DNA of 59,559 bases from Candidatus Eisenbacteria bacterium (GCA_005893305.1 VBOZ01000035.1:1-59559), one strand, 5' to 3'; numbered from the stretch's first letter, positions 8,101 through 16,362 are shown. Made by a program: numbers and translations. Notes: generated by a model not told the origin, from the sequence alone.

Positions 8101-9886
8101 CGGAGGCTTCGCTCTCGGCGATCTAAACGGCGACGGCAAACCCGATCTGGCGGCGGCCGTGTCGAGCCCAGACGAAATCGAGATTTTGATTGGCGACGGA
8201 TCCGGCGGCTTTGTTCCCGGTGCCGCGATCGCGGCGAGTCCGCACTTTTCCGTCGGCAGCCCGATCCTCGCCGACTTGAATCGTGACGGCGTGCTCGATC
8301 TCTCTTTCTTCGATGCGAGTCCATTTACCTTTGAGGGCGGGAACTTGATGAGGGTCGCGAAGGGGCGGGGGGATGGGACTTTCGATCCTTCCACGGCCTA
8401 CGCGGTCCCGGCCTTCCCGGGCGGATTGATCTCTCTCGACGCCAATGGGGACGGTCGAGCCGATCTCGTATTCCCGCACGAGGCAGTCGCCGTGTGCCTC
8501 TTCCTGGGTCTCGGGAACGGCGAGTTCGCCCCGAAGCTCGACTTCGGGGCCGGGACCCGGGTCACGGGGATCACGCCGATCGATCTAAACGGCGACGGCC
8601 GGGTCGATTTGGGCTTGACCAGCTATGGCGACAATCAATTGGTCGTTCTCCTCAACCGGGGGACCTTCACCCCGGTGGATCAAGCGCCGGTCGTGGCCGC
8701 GCCCGCGGCGGTCGCCTCGCGCGCCGGCTCGCGCGTTCAATTAACCGTGACCGCGGCCGATCCCGACGGCGATTCGATCGATGCGCTGACGGCGGACCTA
8801 TCGGGTCTTCCCGCCGGCAGTGATGTGTCGTTCGCGGTGAACGCGGACCACACGTCGGGAGCGTTCGCTTGGGCCACCCTGCCGGCCGACGTGGGTACCT
8901 TCGCCGTCCATTTCACGGCCGCGAACGCGCGATCCGGCTCCGCCACGACGCGGATCGAGGTCGGACCGCCCAACCGGCCGCCCACCGCGGATGCGGGAGG
9001 CCCTTACGCGGGCAGCGCCGGGATTCCGGTCCACTTCGACGGTCGCGGCTCGTCCGATCCGGATGGTGACGCGCTCACGATGATGTGGCAGTTCGGGGAC
9101 GGCGCGTCCGGCGTCGGCGTGGAGCCCGCCCACACGTACGCGGCCGAGGGCACGTTCCAGGTCATCCTCGAAGCGAGCGACGGCTACGCGTCCGCGACGG
9201 ACGGGGCCACCGCGACGATCTCGGGCGTGCTGCCGGCGCGGGCGTTCACTTCCCCCGAGAACAAGGTCATCAGATTGGCGTCGGCGCGGCCCGCCACATA
9301 CCTTCAGCTGGAGCCGGTCGACGGCTCGTTCCAGATCGAGAACGTCGATCTGGCGTCGGTGGTTCTGCGCTCTCAGGGCACCAGGTCGGTCGATGAGATA
9401 CACGCGGCCTCAGGCAAGAACGCCCCCGCGCGCGACCGAGACCGAAACGGCGTGCTCGAGTTGTCGCTCACCTTCGCGCGCGACGACCTCCGGCTCCTCT
9501 TCGGGTCCGTCACGGGACGCGCGACGTTGCCGGTGACGCTGGAGGGTTCGGTCGAAACGGGCGCTCGGTTCCGCGCCGACCTCCAGATCGAGGTGCAGGG
9601 CGCGTCGCACTTCCCATCCGTCACCGTGGCGCCGAATCCAATGAACCCGGCGGCCGTCCTCACGGTCCAGACCTCGCGCCGCGGCCGTCTCAGGGCGGCG
9701 CTATTCGACGCGGGGGGACGAATGGTCCGGCTTTTGACCGACCTCACCGACGTGCCCACGGGATTCCACGAGGTGCGATTCGACGGACGCGCGCTGGGAG
9801 GCGCGGCGCTGGCTTCGGGGATCTACTTCTATCGCGTGGATTCCGCGGACGGTACCGCGGAAGGGCGAATCGTGATGATTCGCTAG
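5111..9886 (+). CDS. 1591-aa secreted FG-GAP/VCBS repeat protein with Ig-like, PKD and FlgD-like domains
   Basis: Signal peptide at residues 1-23 (MRLPVFAALFFFT...). Residues 24-195 begin with a dockerin-like calcium loop (DSNGDGVLTAADV). Residues 200-490 hold three cadherin/Ig-like repeats (PPTLVQPVDMTVAEG, PTMTPLGDLTLREGE and a third). Residues about 510-1195 carry 14 FG-GAP/VCBS repeats of the form GD.NGDG.PDL....LLGNGDGTF, which fold as a calcium-binding beta-propeller. A further Ig-like domain and a PKD domain (residues about 1295-1380, WQFGDG) follow, and the end is a FlgD-like/T9SS-like C-terminal domain (VAPNPMNP ... LASGIYFYRV). It is likely exported to the surface or medium for adhesion or polymer binding. 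The 3' end overlaps the convergent peroxidase gene by 4 bases. Confidence 0.85.
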   Translation: MRLPVFAALFFFTILVFPACGIAQYMFLDSNGDGVLTAADVVNPTGPTTVDVWLRTNTNRNGSAASCASQDGDLTINGYEFVLRASNGTVAWSGFVNRLPGVTVSTGEISSPAEYHNEYGLGPTLPPGTYLLATLTVTVATRTPSISIEPATLTGASLTSFGSSCSGYDQDYSLKLGSDWLDADGIPYGGVANRPPTLVQPVDMTVAEGTVREQELIGTDPDGDPVTFALVSGPSYVSVMTVDPDSGNARGSLRVAPGYRDAGTATVQIEASDGLQSSRKAMTVVVTDVNAAPTMTPLGDLTLREGEVVERPLSASDPEDDPVTFSLAAGPRYVSVVSYGGITPAGLVRAAPGFADAGSSTATISASDGFLIDQKSFHLTVTDPYPVHNEILCRPGAMLVPVGTVVEQTLHAVSPDGQPITFLKMSGPDFLTVATTSSNPAAATGKVIVAPGATDVGAFTAVVAATDGIATAPQSFKVAVGDARALPNPGSPPYDASSFTSEVGRTPQSLAAADLDGDGDLDLITANLSQTLTILRGNGDGTFDRRDDFPVGESPYSATAADFNGDGHPDIVMVDSTLDVVSVIDGIGGCLFGHRRDYQVGVRPAHVKVGDWNADGRLDLAVTDEGGGTISILMGAGDGTFGPRTAYSIGLDPCYSDAGDLNGDGYPDLVTANEQSNTLTVLLGNGDGTFRGRVDYGAGSNPRALKIGDFNGDGRPDIVAANFWGNSISVLLGNGDGTFRDQNIFPTGVCPWSIAIGDLNADGHLDVVTADVCESSVSVLFGDGSGSFANRFSYPSGRHSRFVVLGDANGDGRLDIFVSCETGNDVVTMVNDGRGNFFAGVSYGVDAGTADAVAGDWNGDGRKDLALVNGVTRTVSVFLSLGDGTLAPGQDIALTSEADRLVTGDWNQDGKADLAAAFVEGPDAFAAYFGRGDGTFALGAAYPGATGYGEFRSGDVNADGRTDLILSSSQSSTLSVMLGETGGAFLAGSLVAMAGVAGGFALGDLNGDGKPDLAAAVSSPDEIEILIGDGSGGFVPGAAIAASPHFSVGSPILADLNRDGVLDLSFFDASPFTFEGGNLMRVAKGRGDGTFDPSTAYAVPAFPGGLISLDANGDGRADLVFPHEAVAVCLFLGLGNGEFAPKLDFGAGTRVTGITPIDLNGDGRVDLGLTSYGDNQLVVLLNRGTFTPVDQAPVVAAPAAVASRAGSRVQLTVTAADPDGDSIDALTADLSGLPAGSDVSFAVNADHTSGAFAWATLPADVGTFAVHFTAANARSGSATTRIEVGPPNRPPTADAGGPYAGSAGIPVHFDGRGSSDPDGDALTMMWQFGDGASGVGVEPAHTYAAEGTFQVILEASDGYASATDGATATISGVLPARAFTSPENKVIRLASARPATYLQLEPVDGSFQIENVDLASVVLRSQGTRSVDEIHAASGKNAPARDRDRNGVLELSLTFARDDLRLLFGSVTGRATLPVTLEGSVETGARFRADLQIEVQGASHFPSVTVAPNPMNPAAVLTVQTSRRGRLRAALFDAGGRMVRLLTDLTDVPTGFHEVRFDGRALGGAALASGIYFYRVDSADGTAEGRIVMIR

Positions 9887-11007
9887 TAGCGCCCGCCGAC
9901 CTGGAGCCCGCTCGGGACGCGGGCCGGCGGCTCCACGGTCGCGGAATCATCGGAGAGCGCTTCGAGGAAGCGGACCAGCGCGCGCTCCTCCGCCACGGTC
10001 AGGTGGAGCGGGCGAACTTCGGGCGCCTGATTTGGGACATCGAGGCCAAGCCCCTTGCCGCCGCCCTGATTGTAGAAGCGGACGACCTGATCCAGCGTCT
10101 GGAATACACCGTTGTGCATGTACGGCGCGGAGCGGGCGATGTTCCGGAGCGACGGTGCCTTGAAGGCGTGGCGGTCGGCCTTGTCCCTCGTCACCGCGTA
10201 GCGGCCCGGATCGGGATCGAGCGCCCGTCCCTGCGGATCCGCCGGGACACCGATGACGGTGAACTCCTGGGCCGCGAACGCGCCCGGCACGACGCTGGTC
10301 GTGAGCGGGAGGAAGTGGCAGCGCGAGCACTGCGCCTTGCCGGCGAAGAGATCGAAGCCCCGCCGCGCCTCCACGGGCACCGATTCCTCCGCGATCTGAC
10401 CCTTCCACCAGCGGTCCGCGGTCGACCCGGAAGATCGAAGCGTCCGCTCGAACGCGGCGATGGCGTGCTTCACGTCGGCGTACCGGGGCGACCGCTCGCC
10501 ATAGACCTCGCGGAAGAGCGCGCGATAGGCCGCGATGGAATCGAGCCGCGCTTCGATCTCCCGTCCCTTGAGCCCGCCCAGCTCCCGCTTCGCGTGAATC
10601 GGGCCGTCGATCTGATCCTCGAGGCTGACCGCGCGCCCGTCCCAGAAAAACGCGAGCTGGTCGGAGACGTTCGTCAGGCCGGGAGCGTTCCGCGGCAGGT
10701 CGCTCCGATCGATCGCCAGGGCGTGTGGGCGCCCATCGGAGAGTCCGCGCGCGGGTATATGACAGCTCGCGCACGCGCGTTCCTTGTTCGCGGAGAGGAT
10801 CGGATCGAAGAAGAGGAGGCGTCCGAGGGCCACTTCGCTCGAGTCCGGGCGCGCTGCCCGACGCGCGTCGGGAGCGAGAGCGCCTCCGCGGGCCCGTTCG
10901 ACAGCGGCGCGGAACGCGTGCCGGACGAGTCCGGGGCGGCTTCCCAAGAGAAGCGCGATCAGCGCGAGGAAAATATAAAGGGGAAGCCATGCGGCGATAC
11001 GGCGCAA
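9883..11007 (-). CDS. Di-heme cytochrome c peroxidase (CcpA/MauG family)
   Basis: 374 residues with an N-terminal membrane anchor or signal (MRRIAAWLPLYIFLALIALLL). There are two c-type heme sites, C79-A-S-C-H (ACASCHIP) and a second CSRCH at about residue 227. The typical family segments LGRLLFFDPILS, RNAPGLTNV, FFWDGRA and FKAPSLRNIARSAPYMHNG are all present. The family reduces H2O2 or oxidises substrates in the periplasm. The TTG start lies 1 base after the stop of the FTR1 gene, so the two are certainly co-transcribed. In EfeUOB iron systems a different, b-type heme peroxidase (EfeB) fills this slot; this enzyme may play that part here (inference). Confidence 0.88.
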   Translation of the reverse strand: MRRIAAWLPLYIFLALIALLLGSRPGLVRHAFRAAVERARGGALAPDARRAARPDSSEVALGRLLFFDPILSANKERACASCHIPARGLSDGRPHALAIDRSDLPRNAPGLTNVSDQLAFFWDGRAVSLEDQIDGPIHAKRELGGLKGREIEARLDSIAAYRALFREVYGERSPRYADVKHAIAAFERTLRSSGSTADRWWKGQIAEESVPVEARRGFDLFAGKAQCSRCHFLPLTTSVVPGAFAAQEFTVIGVPADPQGRALDPDPGRYAVTRDKADRHAFKAPSLRNIARSAPYMHNGVFQTLDQVVRFYNQGGGKGLGLDVPNQAPEVRPLHLTVAEERALVRFLEALSDDSATVEPPARVPSGLQVGGRY

Positions 11008-11008
11008 T

Positions 11009-12616
11009 CTAACGACCTTTGTGGCGCGCGACGAGCGAGGCGTCCCTCTCGATTCGCGCGAGCGTTTCGTCCAGCGCGCGGCGAAGCCGCTGGCGGTCGA
11101 CCGAATCCCAGACCCGGTCGGGTCCGGTCAGCGGAGGCTGGGTATGAAGGCGGTCGGGAGCCACGCGTGTCTCCTCCCGGTGCTCGCCGAAGCGCGGCCC
11201 CCGCGCCGCTTCCGCGAACGCGGGCGCGAGCACCGCGCGAACCGGCTCGGTATAGCGTCCGTTGCCGCCAAGATCGCCGTCCATCGCATCGAGCGTCGCG
11301 CGCCATTCCGAGATCGAGGTCTGGGACGCGCCGCATTCCTGCCCGTCGATTCTCCCTCGAAGCACCCAAGCGTGCTTGGTCCAGGCGTCGCGCAGCACGG
11401 CCGGATCGAGCGTCATCGCGTCGATCTTGCCCGCCGCGACGCGGCCGCGCGTGAGGAGATCACCGAGGTCCGCCACGAGGGTCGCGCGCCGTGCCGGGTT
11501 GCTACCCCACGGCGCGCGCTCCAAGAAGAGCTTCGCCTCCGCTCCATGAAATCCGGCCCCCTCGCCGGGCTCTCCGTTCAGCTCCTCGGTGAACTCGCCG
11601 TCGACGCGAGCGAGAAGAGGCTCGATCTGGACGAAGCGGCCGCGCGCCTCGACCCACGCGATCCGGGCCCCCGCGACGTCGCCCCGTTCAGACCTCTGTC
11701 GTAGCGTTTCCAGGGCCGTTACCATGGCTCGCGCCCGTGTCTCAGCCGCCCGCTCGACGCCGAGAGCCGCGTCCCGATCGGATGGGGCGAGACGGGCGTG
11801 CTCCCATGCGCGCGCTCCGGCCCCAAGCGACATGGGAATGAGGGCGAGGAGGATCGCGATCCCCGCGCCCCGCGCGTAGTGAATCGGTGGGCCGCCCGCG
11901 AATGCGAGATAGAGGAAGGGCCCGGCGCAGAGGAGCACTTGCAGAAAGAGTCCGCCTTGAATCCACGTGAGGTGGAAGAGATCGAGTGGCCGCGGCACCG
12001 AGAGAACGCCGGCCTCCGAGAACTCGTGAAGCCCGGAGAGGAAGAGCGAGATGACGAGCGCGAAGAGGAGAATCTCGGTGGTGCGCATGAACGCCCGGAT
12101 ATTCAGCTTCCGAAAGCCCAGATAGACGGAGACGCCGAGCGCGGCCGCCAGCGCGAGGCCCACCCCGGCTCCGAGCCAGCTCCCGTCGCTCCGGGGTCCC
12201 GTGCCGTTCGCGAGGAAGACCGCGGTCTCCAGGCCCTCCCGGATGACGGAGACGAACGCGAAGGAGCCTATCCCGAGGGCCGTCGTCCACGATACGTGGT
12301 CGACCGCGGCCGAATCGCGGAGCTGCTTGAGCTGGGCGCGGTAGTCGACGGCGTTCATGTGGAGCTGGATCGCGAGCGATGCGATGAAGCCCGCGCCGAT
12401 CCACGCGAGGCTGCCCCCGAAGAGCGGCCCCAGCTCACCCAGATCATGGAGGAACACTCCGGCGATGATGCTCAGGCCCAAGGCGAGCGCGAAGCCGGTC
12501 CACGCTGCGGCTCGATAGGCTACGTGACGCGCTGCCTTCAGAGAGGAGAAGAGGAGCGCCAGGATCAGCGAGGTCTCGCCGCCCTCGCGAAGCGTGATCA
12601 CCATTTCCTGAACCAA
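11009..12616 (-). CDS. FTR1/EfeU iron permease fused to an imelysin/EfeO-like domain
   Basis: 535 residues. Residues 1-270 form a seven-helix FTR1 permease with both REGxE iron motifs: R10-E-G-G-E14 and R126-E-G-L-E130. Residues 290-530 are soluble and helical and carry G355-F-H-G-A-E360, the GxHxxE motif of M75/imelysin and EfeO proteins. EfeU and EfeO are separate proteins in the classical system; here they are one chain. The TTG start at 12616 is chosen because it gives the usual 9 residues before the first REG and has GGGAG 8 bases upstream; ATG at 12604 is the alternative. A Fur-like palindrome lies 39 bases upstream. The product probably imports iron through the inner membrane together with the adjoining peroxidase. 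Confidence 0.88.
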   Translation of the reverse strand: MVQEMVITLREGGETSLILALLFSSLKAARHVAYRAAAWTGFALALGLSIIAGVFLHDLGELGPLFGGSLAWIGAGFIASLAIQLHMNAVDYRAQLKQLRDSAAVDHVSWTTALGIGSFAFVSVIREGLETAVFLANGTGPRSDGSWLGAGVGLALAAALGVSVYLGFRKLNIRAFMRTTEILLFALVISLFLSGLHEFSEAGVLSVPRPLDLFHLTWIQGGLFLQVLLCAGPFLYLAFAGGPPIHYARGAGIAILLALIPMSLGAGARAWEHARLAPSDRDAALGVERAAETRARAMVTALETLRQRSERGDVAGARIAWVEARGRFVQIEPLLARVDGEFTEELNGEPGEGAGFHGAEAKLFLERAPWGSNPARRATLVADLGDLLTRGRVAAGKIDAMTLDPAVLRDAWTKHAWVLRGRIDGQECGASQTSISEWRATLDAMDGDLGGNGRYTEPVRAVLAPAFAEAARGPRFGEHREETRVAPDRLHTQPPLTGPDRVWDSVDRQRLRRALDETLARIERDASLVARHKGR

Positions 12617-12654
12617 CGCGCTCTCTCCCTTAGGTTACGCCGGGGCTAAACAAT

Positions 12655-12669
12655 TGAGACTAAGTCTCA
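12655..12669. promoter_or_regulatory. Fur-box-like palindrome TGAGACT-A-AGTCTCA
   Basis: A perfect 7-1-7 inverted repeat. Fur boxes follow the 7-1-7 form TGATAAT-N-ATTATCA and the common variant TGAGAAT-N-ATTCTCA, so spacing and outer bases agree. It sits 39 bases before the FTR1 start codon, in the divergent gap, where a bound repressor would block the promoter. Confidence 0.6.
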
Positions 12670-12807
12670 TATGCAAGATGTCGGTCTTGCGGCCGAGAAG
12701 CTATCACGATGGGCCTTGCGGTACCAACCAGGTTCTTGTCCCGCCAAATTACCGCTTGATATCCCGAATGCTCCCGGCCATTCTACCGCTTCGCAAGGAC
12801 TTATTAT

Positions 12808-12822
12808 TGAGATCGTGTCTCA
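12808..12822. promoter_or_regulatory. Second Fur-box-like site TGAGATC-G-TGTCTCA
   Basis: It has the same outer arms (TGAGA...TCTCA) and the same 15-base length as the site at 12655, but the inner two bases of each arm do not pair. It lies 83 bases before the porin ATG at 12905, on the other side of the divergent gap. Two copies of this motif and none noticed elsewhere suggest one iron-responsive regulator for both transcripts. Confidence 0.5.
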
Positions 12823-12904
12823 TTGGTGAGATGCCATTTTGCTGACCTTCGTGCCCAATCTTGCCCTACCAAGTCCAAGAGCACAAAAGGAGTTCAGCCG
12901 AGGG

Positions 12905-14011
12905 ATGAGACGGACGATCGTCGGTTTCTGCCTGCTGCTGAGCTTGGTTGCCCAGCCCTGTTCGGCCGAGGAGTCGCGGAGCGAGCGGATCAGCTTCGGC
13001 GGCTACGGCGACATCCACTACAACAACCCAGCGATAGGCACGATGAAGCAGTCGGCCGTGAGCGAGGCCGACGTTCACCGGCTGGTCCTGGGTTGGGGCT
13101 ACGAGTTCACGCCCCAGATCCGCATCGACGTGGAGGTCGACTACGAGCACGCGGCGAAGGGAATCGAGCTGGAGCTGGCCTACCTGGACTACGACCTCAA
13201 TCCCAACCTCACATTCCGCGCCGGCAGCGTTCTCATGCCGGTCGGGCCGCTGAACGAGTTCCACGAGCCGCCCCTCTACTACAGCGTGGAGCGGCCGTAC
13301 GTGGAAAAGTACATCGTGCCGACCACTTGGCAGGAGATCGGCATGGGGCTGGTCGGGCGCTCCAAGAACGGGGCGCTCGCCTACCGCGGGTACGTCGTCA
13401 CTGGGCTCGATGCGATGGGGTTCACCGGGCTCGAGGGCCTCGACGGCGGGATCTCGCACGGTTCGGAGGGAAAGGCTGAGGATCTCGCCGGCGTCGCGCG
13501 CGTCGAGTACGCCGCGGTTTCCGGGCTTTCGCTTGGCGTCTCGGGCTACTACGGCGGCGCGGACCAGGGAGACTCGACATTGAAGAAAGTGCTCGTCGCC
13601 ATCGGCAGCGCCGACGCCCGCTACCGGGGCCACGGCTGGGATGTCCGCGGTGCCGCCTACGGGGTCACGGTGGACGGGGCAGGCCGCGTCTTCTCGGCGA
13701 CCGGGCAAGGGATCGGCAAAACGATGATCGGCTGGTATGGGGAGATCGCCTATGACCTCCTCGGCCGGGACGCCCGGGAGGGCGGCAGCCGGTCGCTCAT
13801 GGTCTTTGGCCGATTTGAGGATTTTGACACCATGAACGAGGTCCCGAGCGGGCTCGTGAGCGATCCGTCCGCGGCCCGACGGGTCATCACGGCCGGCCTC
13901 TCTTACCTTCCGATCGAGAAGGTCGCCCTCAAGGGGGACTTCGAGCACTGGAAGGACGACACCGACACTCAGCTGAACCGGTTCAATCTCGGTTTGGCGT
14001 TCCGATTCTGA
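12905..14011 (+). CDS. Porin-like outer-membrane protein of the iron locus
   Basis: About 368 residues. Signal peptide MRRTIVGFCLLLSLVAQPCSA, then EESRSERISFGGYGDIHYNN. That N-terminal strand and the following VDVEVDYEH...LELAYLDYDLN pattern are typical of phosphate-selective porin O/P-like barrels, and the chain ends in ...FNLGLAFRF with terminal Phe. The ATG at 12905 is preferred over 12839 because it starts the signal peptide and has GAGG just upstream. It is divergent from the FTR1 operon with two Fur-like sites between, so it may admit an iron form or chelate through the outer membrane. Substrate is unproven. Confidence 0.75.
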   Translation: MRRTIVGFCLLLSLVAQPCSAEESRSERISFGGYGDIHYNNPAIGTMKQSAVSEADVHRLVLGWGYEFTPQIRIDVEVDYEHAAKGIELELAYLDYDLNPNLTFRAGSVLMPVGPLNEFHEPPLYYSVERPYVEKYIVPTTWQEIGMGLVGRSKNGALAYRGYVVTGLDAMGFTGLEGLDGGISHGSEGKAEDLAGVARVEYAAVSGLSLGVSGYYGGADQGDSTLKKVLVAIGSADARYRGHGWDVRGAAYGVTVDGAGRVFSATGQGIGKTMIGWYGEIAYDLLGRDAREGGSRSLMVFGRFEDFDTMNEVPSGLVSDPSAARRVITAGLSYLPIEKVALKGDFEHWKDDTDTQLNRFNLGLAFRF

Positions 14012-14024
14012 CGAGGGGGATTCG

Positions 14025-14570
14025 ATGAAGATGGTGGTTGCCGCGTTGATCCTGATTGCGTCGTCGCCGGCCATGGCGGCTCCTTCCAGCGCCGGCAGAC
14101 CCACCGTCGCCGCGGCACCGGACAAGGCCGACCCGCCCTTCGCGCGGGTCTATCTTGCCGTTCGCGGCTGCATGTCGTGCTCGCATTGCCGCACCGCCAT
14201 TCGCCAGATGGTCCGCTCGAACGCCGGCGGAGGCGAGGCCCGCCTCGGCGAGGATCAGGTCGAGGTTCGCTACGCAACGCCGCGCGCCGTCCCGCTCCGC
14301 GACGTGATCCGTTCGCTCGCCGAGAGCCGCCTCCACGACCTGAGCCTCGTGGATGTTCTCTTTGAAGCGCGCGGGACGATCGGGCTCGCCGAAGACGGAA
14401 CGGCGACGTTCGCGCTCGCGGAGACCGGGCAGTCCTTTCCGCTCGTGATCGATCGCGCCATTGCCCGCCCGGCCGGCGGGATGCCGGTCCGACTCACTGC
14501 GGTCGTCGACGGCTGGCGCAAGAAGGGCACGCTCTCCCTCTCGGCCCGGGAAATCCGCCCCGCCGGCTAG
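14025..14570 (+). CDS. Periplasmic protein with an HMA-like metal-binding motif
   Basis: 181 residues with signal peptide MKMVVAALILIASSPAMA. At residues 45-60 the sequence LAVRGCMSCSHCRTAIRQMV matches the GMxCxxC loop and following helix of heavy-metal-associated domains. The HMA-like fold seems to continue to about residue 115 (VEVRYATPRAVPLRDVIRSL). The C-terminal half (residues 115-181) is beta-rich with no match I recognise. It starts 13 bases after the porin stop, so it shares the putative iron-controlled transcript. It may bind Cu+ or another soft metal in the periplasm. Confidence 0.65.
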   Translation: MKMVVAALILIASSPAMAAPSSAGRPTVAAAPDKADPPFARVYLAVRGCMSCSHCRTAIRQMVRSNAGGGEARLGEDQVEVRYATPRAVPLRDVIRSLAESRLHDLSLVDVLFEARGTIGLAEDGTATFALAETGQSFPLVIDRAIARPAGGMPVRLTAVVDGWRKKGTLSLSAREIRPAG

Positions 14571-14636
14571 TCGGTTGCTTTTCCCGCGTCCCGTAGCCGC
14601 CCGCGGTCTCACGGCGCGGCGCCCGGCGTTTCTTCA

Positions 14637-14665
14637 TTGACAAACTTCCGGCTGGCCAGAACAAT
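14637..14665 (+). promoter_or_regulatory. Sigma-70-type promoter for fabL
   Basis: A perfect -35 TTGACA (14637-14642) is followed after exactly 17 bases by AACAAT (14660-14665), four of six matches to the -10 consensus. It ends 33 bases before the fabL ATG. Confidence 0.55.
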
Positions 14666-14698
14666 CTGCGCCCAATCAAGGACTTACACGGAGGGCTG

Positions 14699-15448
14699 AT
14701 GGCCGAGCTGAAGGGAAAAACGGCGCTCGTCACGGGCGGGACCCGGGGGATCGGCAAGGCGGTCGCGCTCGCGCTCGCGGACATGGGCGCCGACATCGCG
14801 ATCAATTTTTTCCGGAGTCGCGACGCCGCCAAGGCAGCGGTGGCCGAGATCGAGAAGAAGGGCGTCAAAGGGATCGCTCTCCGCGCGAACATGGGGAACC
14901 CGGAGCAGATTCCCGCGATGTTTCAGGAGATCAAGAGCACCTTCGGCAAGCTCGACATCCTCGTATCGAACGCCGCCCTCGGCCACTTCGGCAACGTCCT
15001 CGACGTGAACGACAAGATGTGGGACGTCGCCATGACCACCAACGCGAAGGCGCTCCTGTACTGCTCGCAGGAAGCCACCAAGCTGATGCCGGGCGGGGGG
15101 AAGATCGTCGCCCTGACGTCGCTCGGATCCCACCGCTACATCCCCGGCTATGCCGCGATCGGCGTTTCCAAGGCGGCCATCGAGACCCTCGTGCGCTACC
15201 TGGCTTACGAGCTGGCGTCGAAGGGGATCAACGTGAACGGGGTTTCGGGCGGATTCATCGACACCGATTCGCTGAAGATCTTCCCGTCGTACGACGAGAT
15301 CATCAAGGAATCGACGCGGCGCACGCCGTTCGCCCGCGTCGGCACGCCCGAAGAGATCGCCAACGTCGTCGCGTTCCTCTGCACCGGCCGCGCCTCGTGG
15401 GTGACCGGGCAGATCATCATCGTCGACGGCGGATACACCCTGGGGTAA
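14699..15448 (+). CDS. fabL: Enoyl-[acyl-carrier-protein] reductase FabL
   Basis: A 249-residue short-chain dehydrogenase. Cofactor motif TGGTRGIGKA at residues 12-21; active site Y-A-A-I-G-V-S-K, i.e. the Tyr-x6-Lys spacing that marks FabI/FabL-type enoyl reductases rather than the Tyr-x3-Lys of ordinary SDRs. Segments such as NAKALLYCSQEATKLM, SLGS.RY and VNGVSGGFIDTDSLK.FP follow the Bacillus FabL pattern closely. It carries out the last reduction of fatty-acid elongation, normally with NADPH. It stands alone with its own promoter, and the following gene is convergent. Confidence 0.85.
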   Translation: MAELKGKTALVTGGTRGIGKAVALALADMGADIAINFFRSRDAAKAAVAEIEKKGVKGIALRANMGNPEQIPAMFQEIKSTFGKLDILVSNAALGHFGNVLDVNDKMWDVAMTTNAKALLYCSQEATKLMPGGGKIVALTSLGSHRYIPGYAAIGVSKAAIETLVRYLAYELASKGINVNGVSGGFIDTDSLKIFPSYDEIIKESTRRTPFARVGTPEEIANVVAFLCTGRASWVTGQIIIVDGGYTLG

Positions 15449-15469
15449 GCGCCCACCCGGGCGCCGCCG

Positions 15470-15859
15470 CTAGATTCGCTCGAGCTTCGGGACCGTCCGC
15501 TCGTTCGACACGTTCCCCGTGTTGAGGGTCGACTTCGGCTCGAAGAGGAGCACGTGGACTTCCTCCTCGGCGACGGGGAGGTGCTCCACGCCTCGGGGGA
15601 TGATGACGAACTCGCCGGGGCGCACCAAGAGATCCCGATCCCGGAGCCGCATCCGGAGCAACCCCTTCACCACGAAGAAGAGCTCGTCTTCCGCCTCGTG
15701 GTGGTGCCACACGAACTCGCCATGGAATTTCACGAGCTTGACGTACGATTCGTTCAGCTCGCCCACGATCTTCGGCTGCCAGTGCTCCTGAAATCGCCCC
15801 AGCTTCTCGGAGATGCTGACGACGTTGACTCCGGGCTTCGCTCCGATCTCGGACTTCAC
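15470..15859 (-). CDS. Cupin-domain protein
   Basis: 129 residues forming a single small cupin. The first motif is G-E-F-V-W-H-H-H-x4-D-E-L-F-F-V-V-K-G, with the usual His-His...Glu metal ligands, and the second is PGEFVIIPRGVEHLPVA with the His ligand. Metal-binding single cupins act as isomerases, dioxygenases or binding proteins; which one is not visible. The GTG start at 15859 overlaps the upstream stop as GTGA and has AAGGAGG before it, so it is the last gene of a four-gene minus-strand operon. Confidence 0.8.
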   Translation of the reverse strand: MKSEIGAKPGVNVVSISEKLGRFQEHWQPKIVGELNESYVKLVKFHGEFVWHHHEAEDELFFVVKGLLRMRLRDRDLLVRPGEFVIIPRGVEHLPVAEEEVHVLLFEPKSTLNTGNVSNERTVPKLERI

Positions 15860-16362
15860 TCTTCCTCCTTGTTCTCCATCCTACGCGACCGTATCACCTG
15901 GCGCGGCGCCCACCAACCCACGAGCCGCGGGCTCCCGAGGAATGCCGCGAGCTTCGAATCGAAGAGCAGGAACGCGATGATGCTGAGGTTCACGATCGAT
16001 GCGACGACCACCGTCCGGATCAGCGGCACGTCTCCGCCGAACTCCGGCGGACGCGCAACGAGGTAGCCGAGCATCGTGAGCTCGCTCAGGATCGCGACAG
16101 CAACGCCCCAAGGGCGCGCCGAGCGCTTGCCCAGCCACAGCGCCACCATCACGTAGAACGATCCGGCCGCGAGCAGGGCCGAATAGATCACGCTCTGCAA
16201 CGCCAGATGGAGTCCGTAGCCGTCGAGAGTCCCCTTCTCGGTCATGCCCCAGATGTAGTACCCCGATCCCACGACCCCGCGAAGAAACTCATCCGCGCCC
16301 TTGATCGCCCAGAGCGCGGTCAGCGCGTAAACCTGCCACGGGCGCCGGATCGTTCGAGTCAT
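15856..16362 (-). CDS. Four-helix integral membrane protein, unknown function
   Basis: 168 residues beginning MTRTIRRPWQVYAL, with four predicted membrane helices (TALWAIKGADEF, LALQSVIYSALLAAGSFYVMVALWL, AVAILSELTMLGYLV, TVVVASIVNLSIIAFLLF). The ATG at 16362 overlaps the stop of the XRE regulator (ATGA), so I take it as the true start although the frame is open further upstream. I recognise no family. Its tight coupling to the HTH gene suggests that it is under the same control. Confidence 0.65.
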   Translation of the reverse strand: MTRTIRRPWQVYALTALWAIKGADEFLRGVVGSGYYIWGMTEKGTLDGYGLHLALQSVIYSALLAAGSFYVMVALWLGKRSARPWGVAVAILSELTMLGYLVARPPEFGGDVPLIRTVVVASIVNLSIIAFLLFDSKLAAFLGSPRLVGWWAPRQVIRSRRMENKEEE

